Position numbers and translations under genes: made by a program. A stretch of DNA of 64,000 bases from Neorhizobium galegae (GTDB lineage Bacteria; Pseudomonadota; Alphaproteobacteria; Rhizobiales; Rhizobiaceae): NCBI RefSeq assembly GCF_021391675.1, contig NZ_CP090096.1:682001-746000 (forward strand). The letters run 5' to 3'. Shown here one piece after another: positions 16,593 to 24,414 of the stretch. Each line of letters begins with the position of its first letter. Positions within the stretch are counted from its first letter, which is position 1. The notes under the pieces are model-generated. The model was not told the origin of the DNA. It made no database searches and saw only the letters and a list, made by a program, of their open reading frames with translations.

Positions 16593-17341
16593 TGAGCGAG
16601 ATCGTTCTCGAAACCAGGCACCTGGTGCGCCGCTTTGGTGCCTTCCTCGCCACTAATGACGTGAGCCTGAAGGTGGAACGCGGCGCCCGCCATGCGCTGA
16701 TCGGCCCGAACGGCGCCGGCAAGACGACGCTGATCAACCTCCTGACCGGCGTCCTGCCGCCGTCGGAAGGTCAGGTCTTCCTCGAAGGCGAGGACATCAC
16801 CTCGATGGCCTCTTTCCGGCGCGTCAAACGCGGGCTCACCCGCACGTTCCAGATCAACCAGCTGTTCAACGATTTCACGCCGCTTGAAACCGTGGCGCTG
16901 GCAATCGCCGAGCGCGAAGGTGTCGGCCACAATCTGTGGCGGTCGATCGCCGGTTACGGCAAGGTGGTCGACGAGGCGGCAGCCCTGCTGGCGCGCTTCG
17001 GCCTTGCCTCTGTGATGGGCGAGCGCACGGTGATCCTGCCCTACGGCAAGCAGCGCCTGCTCGAGATCGCGCTGGCCTTTGCGTCGAAGCCACGCGTTCT
17101 GCTGCTCGACGAACCGGCGGCCGGCGTGCCGGAAGACGAGCGGCACGAAGTGCTGCAGATCGTCTCCGACCTTCCGGCCGACGTCACCGTGCTCCTGATC
17201 GAGCACGACATGGATCTGGTCTTCTCGTTCGCCAACCGGATCTCGGTTCTGGTGGCGGGCGCCGTCTTCGTCGAGGGAACGGTTGCGGAAATCTCCACCG
17301 ATCCGCGCGTCAAGGCGGTCTATCTCGGAGAAAATGCATGA
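16592..17341 (+). CDS. livG: Branched-chain amino acid-type ABC ATP-binding protein (LivG)
   Basis: This 249-residue ABC ATPase energises the importer on the cytoplasmic face. It has Walker A GPNGAGKTTLIN (residues about 36-47), the LivG-type TRTFQINQLFNDFTPLETV segment and Walker B RVLLLDEPAAGVPEDER, then H-loop LIEHDMDLVF. The usual LSGGQQ signature is replaced by LPYGKQRLLEIA, a LivG-branch variation. It overlaps livM and livF by 1 and 4 bases. Confidence 0.93.
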   Translation: MSEIVLETRHLVRRFGAFLATNDVSLKVERGARHALIGPNGAGKTTLINLLTGVLPPSEGQVFLEGEDITSMASFRRVKRGLTRTFQINQLFNDFTPLETVALAIAEREGVGHNLWRSIAGYGKVVDEAAALLARFGLASVMGERTVILPYGKQRLLEIALAFASKPRVLLLDEPAAGVPEDERHEVLQIVSDLPADVTVLLIEHDMDLVFSFANRISVLVAGAVFVEGTVAEISTDPRVKAVYLGENA

Positions 17342-18057
17342 GCGCCCCGGTTCTGGTCACCGAAAAGCTGGTCGCGGGTTATGGCGAAGCGAGCGTGCTT
17401 GCCGGCATCAGCCTGACGATCGAAGAGGGCAAGACGCTGGCGCTGCTCGGCCGCAACGGCACCGGCAAGACGACCTTCGTCAACACGCTGGCCGGCGTCA
17501 CCACCCATCATTCCGGCTCGATCCACCTGATGGGACGCGACGTGACGAAACTGCGAGCCGACCGACGTGCCGCGGCAGGCATCGGCTGGGTGCCGCAGGA
17601 GCGCAACATCTTCAAGTCGCTGACCGTCGAGGAGAACATGACGGCGATCGCGCGCCCCGGCGTCTGGACGCTGGAACGGGTCTACACGATGTTCCCGCGC
17701 CTGAAGGAGCGCCGCAAGAACCTCGGCAACCAGCTCTCCGGCGGCGAACAGCAGATGCTGGCGGTCGGGCGGGCGCTGATGGTCAATCCGAAACTGCTTC
17801 TCCTCGACGAGCCGACCGAAGGCCTGGCGCCGATCATCGTCGACGAGTTGTTGGCGGCGATCCAGCGGATCACGCAAGGGGAGGGCATGTCGGCTATCAT
17901 CATCGAGCAGAAGGCCCGGAAGGTCTTGCCGCTCTCCGACGACGCCGTCATCCTCGATCGCGGCGCGATCGTCTACCAGGGCACCAGTGCGGATCTGCTC
18001 GCCAACGATGAGGTTCTCGGCAAGCACCTGACAGTGGAAAAGGGCGCAAGGCACTGA
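17338..18057 (+). CDS. livF: Branched-chain amino acid-type ABC ATP-binding protein (LivF)
   Basis: This 239-residue second ATPase of the importer has Walker A GRNGTGKTTFVNT, Q-loop region GWVPQERNIFKSLTVEENM, signature LSGGEQQMLAVGRAL and Walker B LLLLDEPTEGLAPIIVDE, then IIIEQKARKVL. The start at 17338 overlaps livG by 4 bases; the frame is open upstream inside livG but without similarity. It is the last gene of the transporter operon. Immediately past its C-terminus the DNA turns into a resolvase remnant. Confidence 0.93.
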   Translation: MSAPVLVTEKLVAGYGEASVLAGISLTIEEGKTLALLGRNGTGKTTFVNTLAGVTTHHSGSIHLMGRDVTKLRADRRAAAGIGWVPQERNIFKSLTVEENMTAIARPGVWTLERVYTMFPRLKERRKNLGNQLSGGEQQMLAVGRALMVNPKLLLLDEPTEGLAPIIVDELLAAIQRITQGEGMSAIIIEQKARKVLPLSDDAVILDRGAIVYQGTSADLLANDEVLGKHLTVEKGARH

Positions 18058-18173
18058 TCGCGGAAGGGCGCAGCTACCGCCGGATTGCACCCGATCTCGG
18101 CATTAGCAAGAATGCAGTTGGTGAAATAACAAGGCGTAACAACCGATCTGAGAAAACCGCATCAATTTCGTAA
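18054..18173 (+). pseudogene. Resolvase/invertase C-terminal HTH remnant
   Basis: A 39-codon stretch ending in TAA at 18171 encodes LIAEGRSYRRIAPDLGISKN and then AVGEI. This looks like the C-terminal Hin-type helix-turn-helix of serine recombinases, where EGxSYRxIAxxLGISKxTV is common. It lacks the catalytic domain and begins at the last codons of livF in another frame, so it is a leftover rather than a gene. It suggests a past integration or deletion event at the end of the liv operon. Confidence 0.5.
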
Positions 18174-18202
18174 TTAGCGAAACGAATTTTGGAGTGTTCT
18201 GA

Positions 18203-18802
18203 ATGTCAGTTTGGCCGGATTTGTTTACGGCAGAAGGCAATTTCGCATCCGTCGTTCCGCTTACGATGGAGCATCATGATGACCTGGTTGAAGCCGCCGG
18301 CGACGGAGAGTTGCATCGGCTCTGGTACACAAAAGTACCGGAGCCAGAAAATATCGGGGCCGAAATTGAAAGACGGCTTGGGCTGCGCTCTATCGGCTCG
18401 ATGCTCCCATTTGCCATCATTGAAAGGGCAGATGGTAAAGCCGTTGGAATGACCACCTATATGAACATCGATGCAGCAAACAGAAGGCTTGAAATCGGGG
18501 CCACGTGGTGCCGTCAGTCTGTGCAGAGGTCACCACTCAACACCGAATGCAAATTGCTTTTGTTGCAACACGCCTTTGAGAAGCTGGATTGCATATGCGT
18601 GGAATTCAGGACGCATTTTATGAATATTCAAAGTCGCCGAGCGATCGAGCGGCTTGGGGCCAAGCTTGATGGGGTGCTTCGTTCCAATATGGTGATGGCC
18701 AATGGGACCATTCGCGATACGGCGGTTTATTCGATAATCGCGTCTGAATGGCCCGCTGTCAAAGCCAACTTGAGGTGGCAATTGGAAAAGCCAAGACCAT
18801 AA
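18203..18802 (+). CDS. GNAT-family N-acetyltransferase (RimJ/RimL type)
   Basis: This 199-residue protein resembles RimJ/RimL-type acetyltransferases that transfer acetyl from acetyl-CoA to an amine. Typical segments are VVPLTMEHHDDLVEA, AVGMTTYMNIDAANRRLEIG and NIQSRRAIERLGAKLDGVL, the last being the conserved helix after the CoA site. The usual P-loop-like QxxGxG/A stretch is only weakly preserved (CRQSVQRSPLNTECK). Base composition is visibly more A+T-rich than neighbours, and it sits beside a recombinase remnant, so recent acquisition is likely. The substrate is unknown. Confidence 0.85.
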   Translation: MSVWPDLFTAEGNFASVVPLTMEHHDDLVEAAGDGELHRLWYTKVPEPENIGAEIERRLGLRSIGSMLPFAIIERADGKAVGMTTYMNIDAANRRLEIGATWCRQSVQRSPLNTECKLLLLQHAFEKLDCICVEFRTHFMNIQSRRAIERLGAKLDGVLRSNMVMANGTIRDTAVYSIIASEWPAVKANLRWQLEKPRP

Positions 18803-18826
18803 TTTCCAAACCTTTCGGTTAGGCCT

Positions 18827-18850
18827 CACCCACTGCTTGGGGTGTCTTTT
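18827..18850 (+). terminator. Probable terminator after the acetyltransferase
   Basis: CACCC (18827-18831) pairs with GGGTG (18840-18844, with a bulged G), followed by TCTTTT. It lies between convergent genes, 25 bases after the acetyltransferase stop. The short stem makes this moderate. Confidence 0.45.
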
Positions 18851-18880
18851 CGCTCCCAGCCGGCCCCGGCTTCGGCGATC

Positions 18881-19633
18881 CTAGTGTGCCGTCCCGTCGA
18901 CGATCACGTGGTCGTGGTCCATCGAGCATTTCTCGATGCGGGCATGGACCCTGTAGACGTCGCGCAGCATATCGACCGTGACGACGTCGCGCGGGTAACC
19001 GCAGGCGCGCATGCGGCCGTTGGCGATCACCAGGACCTTGTCGGCAAAGCGGAGCGCCTGGTTGAGGTCGTGGATGGCGATCATCACGACCATGCCCTTC
19101 GCGCGCGCCCGCCGCTGCATGAAATCGAGCACTTCGACCTGGCGGTGAAGATCGAGCGCGCTGGTTGGCTCGTCCATCAGCATGATTTCCGGCTCGCGCA
19201 CCAGCGCCTGGGCGATCGATACCAGCTGGCGCTGGCCGCCGGAAAGCGCGCCGAGATCGCGAAACGCGATGGAGGTTATGTTGAGCGCCCTCATTATTTC
19301 GTCGATGAACGAGAGGTCGCTGTCGCTGACGGTCCAGGACTGGCCCTGCTTGCGGGCGAGAAGAATGGATTCATAGACGGTCAGCACCGCATTGGCCGAG
19401 GTGTCCTGCGGCATGTAGGTGATGGCGTTCTTGGTCCTGGCGCCGTCGATGACGATATTGCCAGGCCCCTTCAGAAGGCCCGTGATGCGCTTGAACAGCG
19501 TCGACTTGCCGGCGGCGTTGGGGCCGATGACGGCGATCAGCTCGCCGGCCTGCATGACCGGCGTCGTCACGTCTTCCACGAACAGCTTGCGGCCGTGATA
19601 GGCGCCGACCGATTGCAGTTGCATCGCTACCAT
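18881..19633 (-). CDS. Iron/siderophore-type ABC ATP-binding protein (FecE-like)
   Basis: This 250-residue ATPase has Walker A GPNAAGKSTLFKRITG, Q-loop ITYMPQDTSANAVLTVYES, signature LSGGQRQLVSIAQAL and Walker B IMLMDEPTSALDLHRQ. The H-loop is IAIHDLNQAL. It belongs to the FecE/FhuC group. ATG at 19633 overlaps the permease stop; an ATG at 19624 is an alternative. It powers uptake through the adjacent FecCD-type permease and is last in the permease/ATPase unit. Confidence 0.92.
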   Translation of the reverse strand: MVAMQLQSVGAYHGRKLFVEDVTTPVMQAGELIAVIGPNAAGKSTLFKRITGLLKGPGNIVIDGARTKNAITYMPQDTSANAVLTVYESILLARKQGQSWTVSDSDLSFIDEIMRALNITSIAFRDLGALSGGQRQLVSIAQALVREPEIMLMDEPTSALDLHRQVEVLDFMQRRARAKGMVVMIAIHDLNQALRFADKVLVIANGRMRACGYPRDVVTVDMLRDVYRVHARIEKCSMDHDHVIVDGTAH

Positions 19634-20697
19634 GACCGGCTCCGATTCGAGAGGATGAGCGAGAAGAAGAATGGAACGCCGACCAGCGCGGTGATGATGC
19701 CGATCGGGAAGACGACGCCCGGGATGATCGACTTCGAGACGATCGAGGTGACCGACAGCAAAAGCGCTCCCGACAGGATCGAGCCTGGCAGGAAGAAACG
19801 CTGGTCTTCGCCGAGGATCATGCGGGCGATATGTGGACCGACCAGACCGACGAAACCGATCGTGCCGACGAAGCTGACCGGCACGGCGGCGAGCAGCGAG
19901 ATGATCAGCATGGTTTCGAGCCGGATGCGCCGGACATTGACGCCGAAGCTGGCGGCCTTGTCCTCGCCGAGCCGGATCGCGGTCAGCGCCCAGGCGTGGC
20001 GCGCAAACAGCGGCAGCGCGATCAAGAGGACGGCAAGCGTGATGCCGATCTTCGGCCAGGTCGCCTTGGTGAGGCTGCCCATGGTCCAGAAGACGACGGC
20101 CGACAGCGCCTGCTCGGAGGCGAGATATTGCAGGAAGGCGAGCAGCGCGTTGAAGGTGAAGACCAACGCGATACCGAGCAGGACGACCGTCTGCACCGAA
20201 ACGCCGCGCATCTGCGAGATGAAATGGATGAACAGCGTGGCGATCAGCGCCATGATGAAGGCATTGACCGGTACGAGCAGGGTGGCCGCAACCGGCAGGA
20301 TCGAGACGCTGGTGACGATTGCCAGTGCCGCCCCGAAACTGGCGGCGGCCGAGATGCCGAGCGTGAACGGGCTGGCGAGCGGATTGGCAAGGATCGTCTG
20401 CATCTGCGCACCGGCAACCGACAGCGCCGCGCCGACGACGATCGCCATGACGGCGACCGGCATGCGAATGTCCCAGACCACGGCACGGATCTGGGCCGAG
20501 ACGGAGGAGGGGTCGATCAGCGCGGCGACGACTTCGCCGAGGCTGTAGCGGGCCGGCCCCCAGGCGAGATCGACGGCGAATGACAGACAAAGGGCGCCTG
20601 TCATGGCTGCGAGGATCATGAGCTTGCGCCGGGCGAGGGCGCGATAGCGTTCCCGCCCGGCTTCAGCTTCGATCGGCAATGCGGCGATCTCTGCCAT
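19627..20697 (-). CDS. FecCD-family ABC permease
   Basis: This 356-residue permease of the BtuC/FecCD family has about 9-10 helices. Landmarks are WDIRMPVAVMAIVVGAALSV, then AGAQMQTILANPLASPFTLG, VFWTMGSLTKATW, SFVGTIGFVGLVGPHIARM and the C-terminal GVPFFFSLIL. As a single permease gene it probably works as a homodimer. It starts 6 bases after the binding-protein stop and overlaps the ATPase start, forming a compact three-gene importer for an iron chelate, haem or corrinoid. Confidence 0.93.
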   Translation of the reverse strand: MAEIAALPIEAEAGRERYRALARRKLMILAAMTGALCLSFAVDLAWGPARYSLGEVVAALIDPSSVSAQIRAVVWDIRMPVAVMAIVVGAALSVAGAQMQTILANPLASPFTLGISAAASFGAALAIVTSVSILPVAATLLVPVNAFIMALIATLFIHFISQMRGVSVQTVVLLGIALVFTFNALLAFLQYLASEQALSAVVFWTMGSLTKATWPKIGITLAVLLIALPLFARHAWALTAIRLGEDKAASFGVNVRRIRLETMLIISLLAAVPVSFVGTIGFVGLVGPHIARMILGEDQRFFLPGSILSGALLLSVTSIVSKSIIPGVVFPIGIITALVGVPFFFSLILSNRSRSW

Positions 20698-20703
20698 GTC
20701 GGT

Positions 20704-21840
20704 TTACTTTGCCGCCTTGGCGTCGACCCAGTAACCCGGCTGATACGGAACCGGCAGGAATTTCTCGTGGAATTCCTTGAAGGTCGCATCCGGATCGAGA
20801 TCGGCGAACAGTTCCGGGTGGAACCATTTCGCCATCTGCTGGACGGCCACGAACTGGTAGGGGCTCGTGTAGAACTGATGCCAGATGGCGTGGACATTGC
20901 CGCCTGCGACAGCCTTGGAGCCGGTGAAGGCCGCATTCTGCATCAGGACGTTCAGCGCGTTGCGGCTATTCTCGGCGGTGGCGGCGGCTGTCGGGCCGAC
21001 ATTCACGAAGTCCTTGGCGTTCTTGGTCTGGCTCCAGTTGGAACCGGTGACGACGATGACGTCCGGATTGGAGGCGACGACCTGCTCAGCATTGATCGAG
21101 CCCGTATACCCCGGCAGGAAATCCGAGCCGAGGTTGCGACCGCCTGCCCAATCCACCATCAGGCCAAAGTTGTCAGGGCCGAATGTGCCGCAGCACTCGA
21201 CGAGGCCGGCCGCACGATACATGAAGACATTGGGCTTCTTCGGGTTGGTGGCCTTCAGCTTATCGGTAACGCGGGCCATCTGCTGCTTCCAATAGGCGGC
21301 GACGGCTGCGGCGCGATCCTCGTGGCCGAAGATCTGGCCGAGAACCTTGAGGCTCGGTTCGGTATTGTCGAGGATGTGTTCGCGGAAATCGATATAGACG
21401 ATCTTCACGCCGATCTTGTTCAGCATGTCCTCGAGCTTCACCTCGTCTGCGGCCTTCTTGTTGCCGATCGGCAGCAGCATGACGTCCGGGTTCAGCTTGA
21501 CGACGGTCTCGGTCTGCAGCGTGCCGTCGGTCAGGTTGCCGAGGAACGGCAGTTCCTTGCCCTTCGGGAATTTCGCGAGATAGGTGTCGTAGCCGTCCTT
21601 GTCGGTGGTCAACAGGTCGTTGCGCCAGCCGACGATCCTGGCGAAAGGATCTTCCTTTTCGATCGGGGCAACTGAATAGAGCATCCGGCCTTCGCCGAGA
21701 ATAACGCGCTCGACCGGCTTGTCGAACTTCACCTCACGGCCGGCGACGTCCTTGACGGTGAAGGACTGGGCCAGCACGGAAAAGGGCAGAAGGCTCGCCA
21801 ACACAACCGTTGATGTTGCAAGCATTTTCGCGAAATTCAT
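20704..21840 (-). CDS. Iron/chelate ABC substrate-binding protein (FecB/PeriBP class III)
   Basis: This 378-residue periplasmic receptor has a signal peptide (MNFAKMLATSTVVLASLLPF, cleavage near VLAQS) and the two-lobe helical-backbone pattern: VTDVAG-like VKDVAGREVKFDKPVERVIL, VVKLNPDVMLLPIG, and EQVVASNPDVIVVTGSN. An unusual RAAGLVECCGTFG carries adjacent cysteines. The start at 21840 has GGGGGAG upstream. It leads the importer operon and shares an iron-box-containing promoter region with a divergent methyltransferase. The ligand is likely an iron chelate, by context. Confidence 0.88.
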   Translation of the reverse strand: MNFAKMLATSTVVLASLLPFSVLAQSFTVKDVAGREVKFDKPVERVILGEGRMLYSVAPIEKEDPFARIVGWRNDLLTTDKDGYDTYLAKFPKGKELPFLGNLTDGTLQTETVVKLNPDVMLLPIGNKKAADEVKLEDMLNKIGVKIVYIDFREHILDNTEPSLKVLGQIFGHEDRAAAVAAYWKQQMARVTDKLKATNPKKPNVFMYRAAGLVECCGTFGPDNFGLMVDWAGGRNLGSDFLPGYTGSINAEQVVASNPDVIVVTGSNWSQTKNAKDFVNVGPTAAATAENSRNALNVLMQNAAFTGSKAVAGGNVHAIWHQFYTSPYQFVAVQQMAKWFHPELFADLDPDATFKEFHEKFLPVPYQPGYWVDAKAAK

Positions 21841-21887
21841 CTGGAAACTCCCCCGATGTCTGATAATGTCCGCATGCATATGAAATA

Positions 21888-21902
21888 TGACTTTTGGAAT
21901 CA
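21888..21902. promoter_or_regulatory. Candidate iron-responsive operator (RirA IRO box)
   Basis: TGA (21888-21890), nine bases, TCA (21900-21902) matches the TGA-N9-TCA iron-responsive operator described for RirA in rhizobia. It lies in the 115-base divergent region between the FecB-like receptor and the methyltransferase, where it could control both. The motif is short, so chance occurrence is possible. Confidence 0.5.
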
Positions 21903-21955
21903 AGTTCTATGTTTTAGAGCTTTTCCAAAGTAGTCTGACTATCGGGGCGCCTATA

Positions 21956-22741
21956 ATGAATTCGATGAACTCCAACTATTCCATCCGTGACGAAATCCGC
22001 GACTTCTGGTCGGAGAGGGCGGCGACGTTCGACGAGAGCGTCGGCCACGAAATCTTCTCTGAGGAAGAACGCAAGGGCTGGCAGCGGCTGATCCGCAAGC
22101 ATCTGGGCGATGGCACCGGCCGCGCCGCTCTGGATCTCGCCTGCGGCACCGCCGTCATCTCGCATCTGATGAACGACGTCGGTTTCAAGGTCACCGGTCT
22201 GGACTGGTCGGATGCGATGCTGTCTCAGGCACGCGCGAAGGCCGAGAAGCGCGGCACCGATATCCGTTTCGTGTCGGGCGATGCGGAAAACACGATGGAG
22301 CCGAAGAACAGCTACGACGTCATCACCAACCGGCATCTGGTGTGGACGCTGGTCGATCCGCCAGCCGCCTTCGCGGAATGGTTCTCCGTCCTGAAGCCGG
22401 GCGGCAAGGTGCTGATCCTCGACGGCAACATGGGCAAGGAGACCTGGGTCAAGGGCCTGCAGAAGTTCTGGTCGAGGATCACCGGCAAGCCGGCGCGAAG
22501 CCACATGAGCCCTGCCATGGCGGCGCGCCACCAGAACATCCGCTCGCGCGTCTATTTCTCCGACGCGATGCCGGCGGAAGCAGTGGTCGATCTGCTGACC
22601 AAGGCGGGGTTCGTCAACATCGTCGTCGACCGCAAGCTGTCCGACATCCATTGGGCCCAGGCCCGCAAGATGCCCTTCCTGCGCGGCCTCGAACGCATGG
22701 TGCAGGAACGCTTCGCGATCTGCGCGACGAAGCCGGAATAA
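21956..22741 (+). CDS. Class I SAM-dependent methyltransferase
   Basis: This 261-residue enzyme has motif I ALDLACGTAVISHLMNDVG, the acidic GLDWSDAMLSQA, FVSGDAENTM and a post-motif VLKPGGKVLILDGN, a normal SAM-binding Rossmann domain. The C-terminal part has no family name I recognise. Starts at 21956 or 21965 are both possible, and the ribosome-binding site is weak. It diverges from a FecBCD importer across a candidate iron box, so it may modify, release or protect the imported chelate. That role is inferred from location only. Confidence 0.85.
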   Translation: MNSMNSNYSIRDEIRDFWSERAATFDESVGHEIFSEEERKGWQRLIRKHLGDGTGRAALDLACGTAVISHLMNDVGFKVTGLDWSDAMLSQARAKAEKRGTDIRFVSGDAENTMEPKNSYDVITNRHLVWTLVDPPAAFAEWFSVLKPGGKVLILDGNMGKETWVKGLQKFWSRITGKPARSHMSPAMAARHQNIRSRVYFSDAMPAEAVVDLLTKAGFVNIVVDRKLSDIHWAQARKMPFLRGLERMVQERFAICATKPE

Positions 22742-22753
22742 TCTCACGAGATG

Positions 22754-22777
22754 AGGCGGCACTTGGCGGCCGCCTTT
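22754..22777 (+). terminator. Probable terminator after the methyltransferase
   Basis: AGGCGGC (22754-22760) pairs with GCCGCCT (22769-22775), then TT. The stem is strong but the T tract is short. The rest of the 322-base gap up to the IalB-like gene shows no gene I can support. Confidence 0.45.
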
Positions 22778-23063
22778 CGACCCACCGCAAATATGCACAG
22801 CATTTATGGCCGCCTGACATGATTGTGACCGGGCTGTGACCGCGGGGCATTAACCTTTGACGGCTTCCCCTGAAACCCGGGGGAAGCGCAAAGTAACGCG
22901 GATCACGATCCGGCCTCATCCGGGCCTCGTGAGTGCCTCGTTTCGGGACGTGTGCCCGATGCAATTAACCTTGTGATAACCGATCGATTTTTGAATGGGC
23001 TATCTTCTGCGCGTGGCCATCGCCGCCGCGGCTCCCTCGCCATTTCCGACTATGGAGACAAGA

Positions 23064-23567
23064 TTGTCCATCAAGCTTTTCGCCCTTTCCGCGCTCGCTC
23101 TTTCCACAATCGCAGCACCCGTCCTTGCCCAGCCAACCCCGAGCATGGTGAGAAAATTCGATGCCTGGGGCCTCTATTCCTACAAGGGCGACGGCGGCAC
23201 GACCTGCTACGTGCTGACCACGCCGACGCAGATGCAGCCCGCCAATGTCGATCACGGCGACAACTTTTTCCTGGTCGCGCCAAAGCCCTCAGGATCCGGC
23301 TTCTATCCGCAGGCGATCATGGGCTACGACCTCAAGGGCGGATCGCAGATAACGGTCACCGTAGACGGCCGAACCTTTACTCTGGAGCCGAAGGGCAATT
23401 CCGGCTGGACGAAACAGGAGAGCACCGATGCCGCTCTTATCGCGGCGATGAAATCGGGAAGCAGCATGACGCTCGAAGCGGTCTCCCAGCGCGGCACGCA
23501 GACCAGCTACACCTTCTCGCTTTCCGGCGTGAGCGCGGCATTGACCCAGGCGGGGCGCTGCGGCTGA
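23064..23567 (+). CDS. Invasion-associated locus B (IalB)-family protein
   Basis: This about 167-residue exported protein has a signal peptide (LSIKLFALSALALSTIAAP, cleavage after VLAQ). The mature region holds FDAWGLYSYKGDGGTTCYVL and FFLVAPK, the pattern of IalB-family proteins of alphaproteobacteria. TTG at 23064 has GGAG 6 bases upstream and was preferred; ATG at 23052 and an earlier ATG at 22995 are alternatives. Bartonella IalB affects host-cell invasion. In free-living relatives the role is unknown, and this gene has no functional partner nearby. Confidence 0.78.
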   Translation: MSIKLFALSALALSTIAAPVLAQPTPSMVRKFDAWGLYSYKGDGGTTCYVLTTPTQMQPANVDHGDNFFLVAPKPSGSGFYPQAIMGYDLKGGSQITVTVDGRTFTLEPKGNSGWTKQESTDAALIAAMKSGSSMTLEAVSQRGTQTSYTFSLSGVSAALTQAGRCG

Positions 23568-23585
23568 CAGGGTTTCGCTCGCGTT

Positions 23586-23614
23586 GTCATGGCAGATGTG
23601 CTATCTGTCATGAC
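23586..23614. promoter_or_regulatory. VapBC autoregulatory operator
   Basis: Two 12-base arms (23586-23597 and 23603-23614) form an inverted repeat with one mismatch and a 5-base spacer. The repeat is 20 bases before the antitoxin start. Antitoxins of this class usually bind such palindromes to repress their own operon. Confidence 0.65.
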
Positions 23615-23633
23615 GACGATTGGAGCGACTGCC

Positions 23634-23876
23634 ATGAACCTGCAGATACGTGATCCTCGCGCCCGAGAACTCGCGGAGCGGCTTGCCAAAAAACGTAATG
23701 TTAGCATGACCGAGGCGGTGATCGAGGCGCTTGAGGAGAAGCTTTCAAAAGAGGAGCAGGCGGAAGCGCCCCTTCAGGAACGTGTGATGAAAATCGTCGA
23801 TCGTCTTTACGCCATCAAGGGCGGAGAGGGGCGGGACATGACCAAGGAAGAAATCGACGAAATGTGGGGCCATTAG
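23634..23876 (+). CDS. vapB: VapB-type antitoxin
   Basis: This 80-residue protein starts MNLQIRDPRARELAERLAKK and continues RNVSMTEAVIEALEEKL, the short ribbon-helix-helix domain of the Rv0623-type (PSK) VapB family. A charged, likely disordered tail then wraps the toxin. The ATG at 23634 was preferred because the upstream ATG at 23589 lies inside the operator palindrome. The stop overlaps the toxin start by one base (TAGTG), showing translational coupling. Confidence 0.88.
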   Translation: MNLQIRDPRARELAERLAKKRNVSMTEAVIEALEEKLSKEEQAEAPLQERVMKIVDRLYAIKGGEGRDMTKEEIDEMWGH

Positions 23877-24268
23877 TGTTCGTCGATACTTCCGTCATCG
23901 TCGCAATCTTTTCCAAGGAGGAGGATGCGCCGCAGTGGATAAGCAAGATCGAAGCGGCGGAAAACCTCTGCACAAGCGCTTTGGTCGTACTTGAGACCAC
24001 CATGAGGCTGTCGACGAAGCTCGATGAGGATCCCATCGTCATTGAGCAAGGTCTATCCTCTTTTTTCAAAGAGGCGAAAATCCAGATCGTCCCAATCGAG
24101 GAGGCGGATGGTGAGCTGGCGATCCGGGCTTTCCGGGATTACGGCAAGGGCAGGGGGCACCCGGCGCAGCTTAACCTGGCCGATTGCCTCTCTTATGCCT
24201 GCGCCAAAAATCGCGGCCTGTCGCTGCTCTACAAGGGTGACGACTTTGCCCGTACGGACCTCGCCTGA
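23876..24268 (+). CDS. vapC: VapC-type PIN-domain toxin
   Basis: This 130-residue PIN nuclease has the N-terminal FVDTSVIVAIFSKEED with the first catalytic Asp, a central LVVLETTMRL with Glu, and NLADCLSYACAKNRGLSLLY with the third acidic site, then KGDDFARTDLA. These are the four acidic positions of VapC RNases that cleave tRNA or rRNA. GTG at 23876 overlaps the antitoxin stop; GTG at 23864 is the alternative. The pair forms a complete type II toxin-antitoxin module. Confidence 0.9.
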   Translation: MFVDTSVIVAIFSKEEDAPQWISKIEAAENLCTSALVVLETTMRLSTKLDEDPIVIEQGLSSFFKEAKIQIVPIEEADGELAIRAFRDYGKGRGHPAQLNLADCLSYACAKNRGLSLLYKGDDFARTDLA

Positions 24269-24414
24269 GGCCCTTCGGGCTGCGTCGAAAATAGCCGTCG
24301 GCGCCCATGGCTTTTTTGTGGCGCCACCCTAATTGACGATTGTCAAAAAGGCTGTCCGAGGTGATCGTTGTCATGTAGGACGGCAGCATAGCGCCGATCG
24401 CGGCCGAAAGCCTG

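Noticed and set aside
24333..24346. TTGAC-GATT-GTCAA palindrome before the hybrid kinase
   Set aside because: A short palindrome without conserved context or a known matching regulator; chance is likely.
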